The notes under the pieces: generated by a model
Databases searched by the model: none
The model's input: only the letters and a program-made list of their open reading frames with translations
What the model was told of the DNA's origin: nothing
From: QHXQ01 sp036389375
GTDB lineage: Bacteria > Acidobacteriota > Blastocatellia > Pyrinomonadales > Pyrinomonadaceae
DNA: 54,210 bases
Reading direction: 5' to 3'
Assembly: GCA_036389375.1 (NCBI GenBank)
Contig: DASVQA010000229.1
Coordinates: forward strand, 1-54,210
Position numbers and translations under genes: made by a program
Shown here: positions 42,855 through 51,049 of the stretch, piece after piece
Layout of the letters: each line of letters begins with the position of its first letter
How positions within the stretch are numbered: the first letter of the stretch is position 1

Positions 42855-43772
42855 ATGAACACGCGAAGTGCTGCCACGCAAGCAATGAACATCCGCATCC
42901 CAACGCCGCGCGACTTCAGTTTCAAGCGCACCGTCTTGAGTCACGGCTGGTACAGCCTGCTACCCTTCGCGCTCGACAAAGAGACATGGACGCTGACGCG
43001 CGTGCTAGACGTAGGCCGCAGCGCGCCCGTCACCGTCCGCCTCAGCGCCGCGCCCGATGCCATCAGCGTACAGGTCGCCGGCCAAGCGTCGGCCCGCGTC
43101 CACGCACATATCGTCCGCGCCGTGCGCCACGCGCTACGGCTCGACGACGACATGCAGACGTTTTACGGCGCGGTCAAAAGCGACCCGGCTTTTGCATGGA
43201 TCGTGCAGCAGGGCGCGGGGCGACTCCTGCGCGCGCCGACGGTCTTCGAGGATTTAGTTAAAACGATCTGCACGACGAACTGCTCTTGGGCGCTGACCGA
43301 TAAGATGGTGACTGAGCTAGTCAACAATCTCGGTCGCCCCGCGCGCGACGGGCGACGCGCCTTCCCCGACGCCGCCACGATGGCCGCCGCGCCCGTCGCC
43401 TTCTACCGCGACGTGATGCGCGCCGGTTATCGCGCTCCTTACTTCAAAGAGTTGGCCGAGCGCGTAGCGGGCGGTGAACTCGACCCCGAAAGCTGGCTCA
43501 CGAGCGAACTGCCGACCGCCGAACTCAAACGCGCGATGAAACAGGTCAAAGGCGTCGGCGATTACGCGGCCGAGAATCTACTAAAGCTCGTCGGGCGCTA
43601 CGACGTGCTGGCGCTCGATTCGTGGGTGCGCAGCCAGTATGCCCGCCTGCACAATCGCGGGCGCGCCGCCGCGGATCAAAAGATCGCGCGCCACTATGCC
43701 CGCTTCCAGACGTGGCGCGGCCTCGCCCTCTGGTGCGACATGACGAAAGACTGGCTGGAAGAAAAAGGCTGA
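42855..43772 (+). CDS. HhH-GPD DNA glycosylase, AlkA/OGG-like
   Basis: 305 aa. N-terminal beta domain ~1-115 and helical domain ~120-300. The helix-hairpin-helix is KQVKGVGDYAAENLLKLVG, followed by YDVLALDSWVR, which supplies the catalytic Asp. VFEDLVKTICTTNCSWALTDKMV matches the AlkA-type segment before the HhH. It should excise damaged bases from DNA, but substrate specificity cannot be read. ATG 42885 (MNIRIPTP) is an alternative start. The stop codon falls in the first unit of heptad inverted repeat 5. Confidence 0.88.
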   Translation: MNTRSAATQAMNIRIPTPRDFSFKRTVLSHGWYSLLPFALDKETWTLTRVLDVGRSAPVTVRLSAAPDAISVQVAGQASARVHAHIVRAVRHALRLDDDMQTFYGAVKSDPAFAWIVQQGAGRLLRAPTVFEDLVKTICTTNCSWALTDKMVTELVNNLGRPARDGRRAFPDAATMAAAPVAFYRDVMRAGYRAPYFKELAERVAGGELDPESWLTSELPTAELKRAMKQVKGVGDYAAENLLKLVGRYDVLALDSWVRSQYARLHNRGRAAADQKIARHYARFQTWRGLALWCDMTKDWLEEKG

Positions 43773-43850
43773 AGGCTGAATGAGGGCTGAGGGCTGAAGA
43801 GGCTCAGGCTGCTTGAGCGATCCCGCTTTCAGCCCTCATCTCTCATTCCT
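43767..43850. repeat. Heptad-type inverted repeat 5
   Basis: Left side 43767-43799 is a run of GGCTGAA/GGGCTGA units; right arm 43827-43850 (TTTCAGCCCTCATCTCTCATTCCT) is the inverted copy. About 17 of 19 positions match in the best register. It lies between convergent genes, and both stop codons are inside the arms, so it may serve as a bidirectional terminator. Confidence 0.8.
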
Positions 43851-44478
43851 GCAAAGATGATGGACAGTATGCTTCGATGACGCATTGGGCGCAGAGCGGC
43901 GTGCGGGCTTTGCAGGTTGCGCGCCCGTGCGCGATCAGTAGGTGTGGGAAGTTGATCCAATCTTTCTGCGGGACGAGGGCGGTGAGGTCTGATTCGATCT
44001 TTTCGGGTTGCGCCTGCTCGGTCAAACGCAGCCTTTGCGTGACGCGCGCCACGTGCGTGTCAACGACGATGCCGGCGGCGATGCCGTAGGCGTTGCCGAG
44101 CACGACGTTCGCCGTCTTGCGCGCCACGCCGGGCAGTTCGAGCAACTCAGCCATCGTCTGTGGCACGCGCCCGTCGTAGCGTTCAAGGATCATCCGGCAC
44201 GCGCCCTGAATCGCCTTGGCCTTGTTGCGATAAAACCCGGTCGAGCGTATGTCCTGCTCAAGTTCGGCGGGCGGCACGCTCAGGTAGTCCGCACACCCGC
44301 GATACTTACGAAACAGTTCCGCCGTCACCAGATTAACCCGCTCGTCCGTACACTGGGCCGACAGGATCGTGGCGACCAGCAACTCAAGCGGCGACGTGAA
44401 ATTCAGCGAGCACCGGGCGTCCGGGTAGGCGCGTTTGAGGTGCGCGATGATCCGTCGGGTTCTCTGTCTCTCGTCCAT
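43843..44478 (-). CDS. nth: Endonuclease III
   Basis: 211 aa. Bifunctional glycosylase/AP lyase for oxidised pyrimidines. The HhH reads ELPGVARKTANVVLG with the catalytic Lys, then the catalytic Asp in VVDTHVARVTQRL. The iron-sulfur cluster is CKARTPLCAQCVIEAYC, the exact C-x6-C-x2-C-x5-C spacing. ATILSAQCTDERVN is the usual N-terminal signature. Start chosen at MDERQRTRR. It follows psuG by 26 bp on the same strand. Confidence 0.96.
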   Translation of the reverse strand: MDERQRTRRIIAHLKRAYPDARCSLNFTSPLELLVATILSAQCTDERVNLVTAELFRKYRGCADYLSVPPAELEQDIRSTGFYRNKAKAIQGACRMILERYDGRVPQTMAELLELPGVARKTANVVLGNAYGIAAGIVVDTHVARVTQRLRLTEQAQPEKIESDLTALVPQKDWINFPHLLIAHGRATCKARTPLCAQCVIEAYCPSSLQE

Positions 44479-44504
44479 AAAGATATAACGCACCCACAAC
44501 CGAT

Positions 44505-45416
44505 CTACTGGCCGCTGACAGCCTGTGCGATCTGTGCGGCGACTTGGGCGTTCTGTTCGAGCAGCGCAAGGTTGGCGCGGAGCGTCGCGCCGTTGCTCTG
44601 CGCGCTCATGCGGCGCAACAGAAAAGGGGTCAGGTCGCGCCCGCCGACGCCGGCCTCGCGCGCGGCGGCGCTGGCTTCGTCAAGCATGCGCTCTAATTGC
44701 GCGGGCGGCACTTCGCTCGCCGCCGGCACGGGGACGGCGACAAGGAGCGCGCCGCGCAAACCCAACGCGCGCCGCGCGCCGACGAGCGCCGCGACCTCGG
44801 CCGGCGTGTCCACGCGCACGTCAACCGGCAAGCCTGAGCGCCGCGTGTAGAAAGCCGGCAGCTCATCGCAACCGTAACCGGCGACCGTGACGGCGTGCGT
44901 CTCAAGCCACTCGCGCGTCGCGGGCAGATCGAGCACGCTCTTTGCGCCCGCGCAGACGACGACGAGGTTTGTGCGCGCAAGTTCCGGCAGGTCGGCCGAC
45001 ACATCCGGCAAAGCCCCGCGATGCACGCCGCCGATGCCACCTGTGGCGAAGACGGCCAGCCCCGCGCGCTCCGCGATCCAGCAGGTCGCCGCGACGGTCG
45101 TTGCGCCGTCGCGGAGTTGCGCGACCGCGACGGGCAGATCGCGCGTGCTGATCTTGTGTACGTGCGGGGCGTTGGCAATGTGCGCGAGTTGCGCCGCGTC
45201 GAGGCCGACGCAGATTTGCCCTTTGATGAGCGCGATGGTGGCGGGTGTCGCGCCGTTTGCGCGCACGATCTGTTCGAGCCGCTCTGCGGTCGCAAGGTTC
45301 TGCGGGCGCGGCAACCCGTGCGCGATGACGGTTGATTCAAGCGCAACGACGGGCCGGCGCTCAACGAGCGCCGCCTGCACCTCCTCGTTGATGTGAAAGA
45401 GATTTTTCTCCGGCAT
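44505..45416 (-). CDS. psuG: Pseudouridine-5'-phosphate glycosidase
   Basis: 303 aa, normal for PsuG. Reversibly splits pseudouridine 5'-phosphate into uracil and ribose 5-phosphate. Signatures: VVALESTVIAHGLPRPQN with the catalytic Glu, VFATGGIGGVHRGA, VVCAGAKSVLDLPATREWLET with the probable Schiff-base Lys, and LPAFYTRRSGLPVD. No pseudouridine kinase (PsuK) is adjacent. Start chosen at MPEKNLFHINEE, because the upstream frame is Cys-rich and unlike PsuG. Confidence 0.94.
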   Translation of the reverse strand: MPEKNLFHINEEVQAALVERRPVVALESTVIAHGLPRPQNLATAERLEQIVRANGATPATIALIKGQICVGLDAAQLAHIANAPHVHKISTRDLPVAVAQLRDGATTVAATCWIAERAGLAVFATGGIGGVHRGALPDVSADLPELARTNLVVVCAGAKSVLDLPATREWLETHAVTVAGYGCDELPAFYTRRSGLPVDVRVDTPAEVAALVGARRALGLRGALLVAVPVPAASEVPPAQLERMLDEASAAAREAGVGGRDLTPFLLRRMSAQSNGATLRANLALLEQNAQVAAQIAQAVSGQ

Positions 45417-45581
45417 GAACTGACGAGCCGTCAAGCGCAAGCCAAATCGAAGCGCGCACGCACACATGCACGACACCTGAGACACGCGCGCGCATGTTAG
45501 CACGACCATGCTCAGGCGTCGCTTCGTGTGCGTGCGCGGTTCAAGCCCCTAGCGCAACGCGCCGCCGCCGCGCCCCGCCTG

Positions 45582-48500
45582 TTAAGGCTGCGGCACAGCG
45601 TCGCCCGGCGGCGTGGGCGGTTTGACGATCACGGCCGGGATCTCCTGCTCGCGCACGAGCCGGTTGAACGCGGGCAGATCGGTCTTGATGATCTGTTGCA
45701 GTCTGGTTAACTGCGCGTCGATCTGGCCGACGAGGTCGTTATAGATCGCGTAGGATTGCGCGGTCGGCGCGGCGTCTGCGCTGGCGACGACGCCGCCGAG
45801 CGCGGCCAGTTTGTTGTTCAAACGAATCGGGAAGTTGAGCGGGTCTTGACTCGACTGGTTCTTTGTCTGATAGAGCGTCTCTTCGATGTCCGTCAGATTC
45901 CGGCTGAGCCGCGTCGCCGCGTCGTTGATGACCTTGAAGTTGGGTTGATCCTTGACGCGCTTGAGCAGATCGTCAACCTGTCGTTTCACGTCGCGGATTT
46001 GGATGATCGCGTTGTGCGTCTCGGTCAGCTTGTCGCGGATCTTGAGCGACAGGTCGAGTTGCTTGTTGAAGTCTTCGGGCGTCGCCTGTATGCGCGGGTC
46101 GCGTTTGACCTCGAAGGTCTGCGTCGTGGTCTGCCCGTCGGCAGTGAGTTTGACGGTGTAAGTGCCGGGTACGATCAGTGGCCCGCGCGTGTTGCCCGCC
46201 CAGAGGATCATGCCGGGGAAACGCACTGCATCCGGGTAACGCATGTCCCAGACGAAGCGGTTCAGACCGGGATTGGTGGAGACGCGCGGCCCGCCACCGC
46301 CACCACCGCCGCCCGCGAATGACTCGGACTCTTCGCCGGAAGGCGCTTGCGGTTGTTCGGGCGGCGTCTGGACGGACGCGCTGCCGGGCGCGGGCGTCGG
46401 CTGCGGTTTGGGCACGCGCGCCGTGTACCGCTGGATCGACTTGCCGCTCGCGTCCGTGAACTCAAGCACGACATCTGTGGTCGGGCGGGCCTTGAGCGTG
46501 TAATAGACCACGACGCCGCCCGGCGGGTTGCGCCCGATGGTCGCCGTCGCAGGCAGCGGCCCCCCTCCGCCGCCCTCCATGCGGTAATTGTCTTCAGGCT
46601 TGAACAGACGCGTCTCGTTGAGCGCGTTTGTGCCGCCGGCTGCGGCCAATTGATAGAGCACCGGCAGGTCGTCGAGGATGTAGAAGGAGCGCCCCTGCGT
46701 GGCGGCGATCAAATCCTGCTCGCGCTTCTGGATGGTCAGGTCGGTGATGGGGACGACGGGCAGATTCAGTTGCAGCGACTGCCAGTGTGCGCCGTCGTCA
46801 AACGAGACGTAGAGACCGGTCTCCGTGCCGGCGTAGAGGAGGCCGCGCCGGTTCGGGTCTTCGCGGATGACGCGCGTGAAGGCGTTGTCAGGGATGCCCG
46901 TCGTGATCTTCGTCCACGTCTTGCCGTAGTCGCTCGTCTTGTAGAGGTAGGGCCGGTAGTCGTCCCACTTGTACATGGTCGCGGCGACGTAGGCCGTGCC
47001 CGCGTCGTGCGCCGAGGCGTCGAGCGAGTTGATCTGAATCCATTCCGGCATCATCGCCTTCGGCGGCGTCACGTTCGCCCAGTTCTTGCCGCCGTCGCGC
47101 GTGACGTGGACGAGGCCATCGTCCGAGCCGGCCCAGATCGTGCCCGCCTGCACGGGCGATTCCATGACGGTGAAGATCGTGTCGTAGTATTCGATGCTCG
47201 TGTTGTCCTTCGTGATCGGGCCGCCGGAGGCAAACTGCTTGGTCGGATCGTTGCGCGTCAGGTCTGGACTAATCACCTGCCAACTCTGCCCTTCGTCCGT
47301 TGATTTGAACAGGACGTTGGCGGCGGCGTAGAGCGTGCCGGCCGGTGACGTGTCATGCGGCGAGAAGAGGATCGGGAAGTTCCATTGGAAACGGTACTTC
47401 AGATCGCTCGGCGCGTGCCCCATCGGGTTGTCCGGAAAAGGCGACACGTCGCGCAACTGCCCCGTGTGATGATCGTAGCGCGTGATCAGTCCGCCGTATG
47501 AACCGGCGAAGACGATCTCGGAATCGCGCGGCAGGGGCGCGATCCAGCCGGACTCGCCGCCGCCCACGTCGTACCAGTCGCGCTCGGAGATGCCGAAGTC
47601 GGTCGTGCGGCTGCTGATGCGGACGGTCGAGTTGTCCTGCTGCGCGCCGTAGATGTGATAAGGGAAATCGTTATCCGTCGTGACGCGATAGAACTGCGCG
47701 GTCGCCTGATCCTGATCCGTCCACGTGCGCCCGCCGTTCGTTGAGACGTTTGCGCCGCCGTCGTTCGATTCGATCATGCGGTTCGCGTCGTTCGGCGCGA
47801 GCCACAGATCGTGGTTGTCGCCATGCGGCACGGAGATGTTCGCAAACGTCCGGCCGCCGTCGTTCGATTTATAAAAGCCGGTGTTGAGCACGTAGACGCT
47901 GTCTGCGTTCTGCGGGTCGGCGTAGATGCGCGAGTAGTACCAGGCGCGCTGGCGCAGGTTGCGCTGGTCGTTCGTCTTCGTCCAGGTGCGCCCGCCGTTG
48001 TCCGAGCGAAACACGCCGCCCTCTTCCGCTTCGATGATCGCCCACAGCCGATCAGGATTGGCCGGCGAGACGGTGATGCCGGAGATGCCGATCAGGCCGC
48101 GCGGCAGACCCGGCGCGCGCGTGATCTCGTTCCAGGTGTCGCCGCCGTCGGTTGATTTGAAGATGCCGCTGCCCGCGCCGCCGCTCTCTAAAGTCCACGG
48201 CTTGCGATAGACCTCCCAGAAACTCGCGTACAAGACGTTCGGGTTGGTCGGGTCGAGGATGAGATCGCACGCGCCCGCCTTGTCGCTGCGATACAGAACT
48301 TTCTCCCAAGTCTTCCCGCCGTCCTTCGAGCGAAAGACGCCGCGCTGCTCGTTAGCCGCCCACACGTGCCCCTGCGCTGCGACGTAGACGATGTCCGGGT
48401 TGCGCGGATGCACGCGGATGCGGGCGATCTGGCGCGTGTCCTCAAGCCCGATCTTCTTCCACGTCTTGCCCGCATCCATTGACTTGTACACGCCGTCGCC

Positions 48501-48920
48501 GTGCGAGACGTTGCCGCGAATCGGCGACTCGCCCATGCCGACGTAGACCACGTTCGGATCGGACTGCGCCACGTCAATCGCGCCGACCGAGCCTGTGCCG
48601 AAAACCGAGTTGTCCGAAACCGGCTCCCAGTTCACGCCGCCGTCCGTCGTCTTCCACACGCCGCCGCCCGTCGCGCCGAAGTAGTAGACCTGCGGCTGCG
48701 CGGCAACGCCCGTTACGGCCGTCACGCGGCCGCCGCGAAACGGCCCGATGAGCCGCCATTGCAACAGGCGCAACGGATTATTGCTGCCGCCGCCTTCCTG
48801 CGCCCCGCCGCGCGCACCGCCCTGTCGCTGTTGCGCGTGGACGGCCAGACAGACCGCACACAGCAGCGTCACAAAGGACACGCAGACGGCGCGGCGCTTC
48901 AAACTTAGCTCCGAGAACAT
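45582..48920 (-). CDS. Secreted VPS10/BNR-repeat protein, 1112 aa
   Basis: Signal peptide (RRAVCVSFVTLLCAVCLAVHAQ). From residue ~55 to ~760 BNR/VPS10-type propeller repeats recur: GVWKTTDGGVNWEPVSD, GVYKSMDAGKTWKKIG, GVFRSKDGGKTWEKVLY, LYKTSDYGKTWTKIT. Asp-box motifs (S/T-x-D-x-G-x-T-W) are clear. After a Pro/Gly-rich stretch (about 855-900) comes an Ig-like segment (GTYTVKLTADGQTTTQTFEV) and a C-terminal helical coiled region. Similar sortilin-like proteins are common in soil bacteria; binding partner unknown. Last in a minus-strand run with two secreted S9 peptidases. Confidence 0.88.
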   Translation of the reverse strand: MFSELSLKRRAVCVSFVTLLCAVCLAVHAQQRQGGARGGAQEGGGSNNPLRLLQWRLIGPFRGGRVTAVTGVAAQPQVYYFGATGGGVWKTTDGGVNWEPVSDNSVFGTGSVGAIDVAQSDPNVVYVGMGESPIRGNVSHGDGVYKSMDAGKTWKKIGLEDTRQIARIRVHPRNPDIVYVAAQGHVWAANEQRGVFRSKDGGKTWEKVLYRSDKAGACDLILDPTNPNVLYASFWEVYRKPWTLESGGAGSGIFKSTDGGDTWNEITRAPGLPRGLIGISGITVSPANPDRLWAIIEAEEGGVFRSDNGGRTWTKTNDQRNLRQRAWYYSRIYADPQNADSVYVLNTGFYKSNDGGRTFANISVPHGDNHDLWLAPNDANRMIESNDGGANVSTNGGRTWTDQDQATAQFYRVTTDNDFPYHIYGAQQDNSTVRISSRTTDFGISERDWYDVGGGESGWIAPLPRDSEIVFAGSYGGLITRYDHHTGQLRDVSPFPDNPMGHAPSDLKYRFQWNFPILFSPHDTSPAGTLYAAANVLFKSTDEGQSWQVISPDLTRNDPTKQFASGGPITKDNTSIEYYDTIFTVMESPVQAGTIWAGSDDGLVHVTRDGGKNWANVTPPKAMMPEWIQINSLDASAHDAGTAYVAATMYKWDDYRPYLYKTSDYGKTWTKITTGIPDNAFTRVIREDPNRRGLLYAGTETGLYVSFDDGAHWQSLQLNLPVVPITDLTIQKREQDLIAATQGRSFYILDDLPVLYQLAAAGGTNALNETRLFKPEDNYRMEGGGGGPLPATATIGRNPPGGVVVYYTLKARPTTDVVLEFTDASGKSIQRYTARVPKPQPTPAPGSASVQTPPEQPQAPSGEESESFAGGGGGGGGPRVSTNPGLNRFVWDMRYPDAVRFPGMILWAGNTRGPLIVPGTYTVKLTADGQTTTQTFEVKRDPRIQATPEDFNKQLDLSLKIRDKLTETHNAIIQIRDVKRQVDDLLKRVKDQPNFKVINDAATRLSRNLTDIEETLYQTKNQSSQDPLNFPIRLNNKLAALGGVVASADAAPTAQSYAIYNDLVGQIDAQLTRLQQIIKTDLPAFNRLVREQEIPAVIVKPPTPPGDAVPQP

Positions 48921-48999
48921 AACGGCTGACTCCTTAAATGTTTTTGCCGGACGAAAATTTGCGTTGCGGAAGACACTTGCTCGCGCTGCACTGTCTCGC

Positions 49000-51021
49000 T
49001 TACTGCCCCGCCTGTTTCAAGTGCTTGTCGAGCCACGCGAGTTGCCGACCTGCGAGATCGATCTGGTGATTCGGCTCGGTGATGCCGTGCCCTTCACGCG
49101 GGTAGCGGACGAAGACGACTTCGACGCCGCGCCGCCTGAGCGCGCGGTAGTAGAGTTCGGCCTGTTGGATCGGCACGCGCCGATCCTGTTCGCCGTGCGT
49201 GATCATAAGCGGCGTCTTGACGCGATCCACATAGGTCATCGGCGACCAGCGGGCGTAAGCTTCGCGCGCCGTCCACGGCAGCCCGCCGAGGCCGTAGGTC
49301 ATCAGGTCGGGCACGTCGGTTTGGCCGAAGAAGCCATACCAATCGCTGATGCCGGCGTGCCCGATGGCACACTTGAAGCGGTCGGTCTGCGTGATCGTCC
49401 AGAAGGTCATAAAGCCGCCGTATGAGCCGCCCATCACGGCCAGCCGGTCAGGATCGGCGATGCCGCGTTTGACGACTTCGTCCACGCCCGCCATCAGGTC
49501 TTGAAAATCCTTGCCGCCCCAGTCGCGCAGGTTCGCAGTCATAAACTTGTGCCCGTAGCCGGTTGAGCCGCGCGGGTTGGGCATGAGGACGGCGTAGCCG
49601 TGCGCGGCGTAGAGTTGCGCGTTGCGATTGTAGCCGAACGAGAACTGCCCGTAAGGCCCGCCGTGAATCAAGAGGATCGTCGGGTAACGTCGCCCCGCCA
49701 CGTAACCGGCCGGGCGCACCAGCAAGCCCTCGATCTCAAGCCCGTCCGGCGCGCGCCACTTGAGCACGTCCGTGTCCGCGAGCGCGTACTCTTTGGTCTG
49801 CGGGTTGAAGAAGGTCAACTGCCGCGCGTTCTGCCCCGTCGCGCCCGCGACCCAGAGATTGTTCGTCGCCTTCGCGTCGTTGAAGGCAAAGACGAGCGAC
49901 TGCCCGTCGGGCGACAGGTCAACGAAGTTATAAGCGCCGCGACTCTCGAACACGGGCGCGGCTGCACCACCCGCGACCGGGATGCGCAACAGTTGGCCGT
50001 AGACGCCGTTCATGCCGGGCGCGTAGAGCGTGCGCCCGTCGGGCGACCACTTGGGCGGGCCCGCAACTGAGTCGTTGTAGCCGCCGGTCAGGTTGCGCGG
50101 CTGCCCGCCCGTCGCCGCAAGCAGCATCAGATCGGTCTTCTCGGCCCAAGACATCGGATCGTCGCTGGCGAGATAGGCGAGTTGGCGGCCGTCGCGCGCC
50201 CAACGCGGCGCTTCGTCGGGGCCGGGATTGTTGGTCAACTGGCGCGGCTGGCCGCCCGTCGCCGCGACGACGTAGATGTCCGTGTTGCGGTCTTCCGCGA
50301 TGTCCGTGAAGCTCGACTCCTGCGCGCCCTGTCGGCCGGCGACGAAAGCGAGCAGCGTACCGTCCGGCGACCACTGCGGATCGGTGACAGTGAACTTGCC
50401 TTCCGTCACGCGCCGCTTCTTCTTGTCTTCGAGGCCGATCAACCACAGGTGCGAATAGCTGTACTCGCTATCGACGACGATGGCGTCGAACTTGTCGCGG
50501 CGGCGCTTGTCGCGCTCCGCTTTGTCCTTCGGCGTGTCGCGGACGACGTAGGCGATCTGTCGCCCGTCAGGCGACCAGCGAAACTGCGTGACGCCCGCCT
50601 CCTCGTCCGTTAACTTCTCCGCCTCGCCGCCGCGCACGCTGATGATCCAGATCTGATTGCGCCCGCCCGGCGATGGCGGTGCGCCCGCCGCAGCCGGCGC
50701 GTCGCGGTTGGCGAGGAAGGCGAGCCGCGCGCCATCCGGCGACCACTGCGGCTGCGATTCGCCGCGCTCGCCGTTCGTCAACTTAATGGTCGGGCCGCCA
50801 TCCGCTGCGACGAGATAGATGTGTGCGTCGCGCCGATCATCTTTGCGATTCCATTCCGTGACCGTGAACGCGATCCACTTGCCGTCCGGCGACCATTGCG
50901 GCGCGCTCACGTCCACGAACGCGAGCGCGTCCTCGACCGTCAGCCGCTTGCCTTCAATTCCGAGCGCCAGCGCGCACGCGCCGGCGCACAACAGAGCAGT
51001 CAACGCAATTCGTTTCATCAT
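49000..51021 (-). CDS. Secreted S9-family (prolyl oligopeptidase-type) peptidase
   Basis: 673 aa. N-terminal signal (IALTALLCAGACALALG). Residues ~25-400 are propeller repeats (APQWSPDGKWIAF). The C-terminal alpha/beta-hydrolase holds GGSYGGFMTFW (Ser near 532), HGEQDRRVP (Asp near 614) and REGHGITEP (His near 644). It is an acylaminoacyl- or dipeptidyl-peptidase type enzyme acting outside the cytoplasm. A GGAAAG sequence precedes two adjacent ATGs. It is 28 bp downstream of the next S9 gene, so co-transcription is likely. Confidence 0.93.
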   Translation of the reverse strand: MMKRIALTALLCAGACALALGIEGKRLTVEDALAFVDVSAPQWSPDGKWIAFTVTEWNRKDDRRDAHIYLVAADGGPTIKLTNGERGESQPQWSPDGARLAFLANRDAPAAAGAPPSPGGRNQIWIISVRGGEAEKLTDEEAGVTQFRWSPDGRQIAYVVRDTPKDKAERDKRRRDKFDAIVVDSEYSYSHLWLIGLEDKKKRRVTEGKFTVTDPQWSPDGTLLAFVAGRQGAQESSFTDIAEDRNTDIYVVAATGGQPRQLTNNPGPDEAPRWARDGRQLAYLASDDPMSWAEKTDLMLLAATGGQPRNLTGGYNDSVAGPPKWSPDGRTLYAPGMNGVYGQLLRIPVAGGAAAPVFESRGAYNFVDLSPDGQSLVFAFNDAKATNNLWVAGATGQNARQLTFFNPQTKEYALADTDVLKWRAPDGLEIEGLLVRPAGYVAGRRYPTILLIHGGPYGQFSFGYNRNAQLYAAHGYAVLMPNPRGSTGYGHKFMTANLRDWGGKDFQDLMAGVDEVVKRGIADPDRLAVMGGSYGGFMTFWTITQTDRFKCAIGHAGISDWYGFFGQTDVPDLMTYGLGGLPWTAREAYARWSPMTYVDRVKTPLMITHGEQDRRVPIQQAELYYRALRRRGVEVVFVRYPREGHGITEPNHQIDLAGRQLAWLDKHLKQAGQ

Positions 51022-51049
51022 GATGGGCTTTCCGATGAACTGTGCATGG

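Noticed and set aside
4203..43850. Heptad repeats as CRISPR or simple microsatellites
   Set aside because: Units are 7 bp with no unique spacers of constant length, no cas genes are present, and every run is paired with an inverted copy, unlike plain tandem repeats.
34149..44478. tRNA-Arg beside the repair island as an integration site (genomic island)
   Set aside because: No integrase, no transposase and no second copy of the tRNA 3' end were seen at the far side, and base composition does not visibly change.
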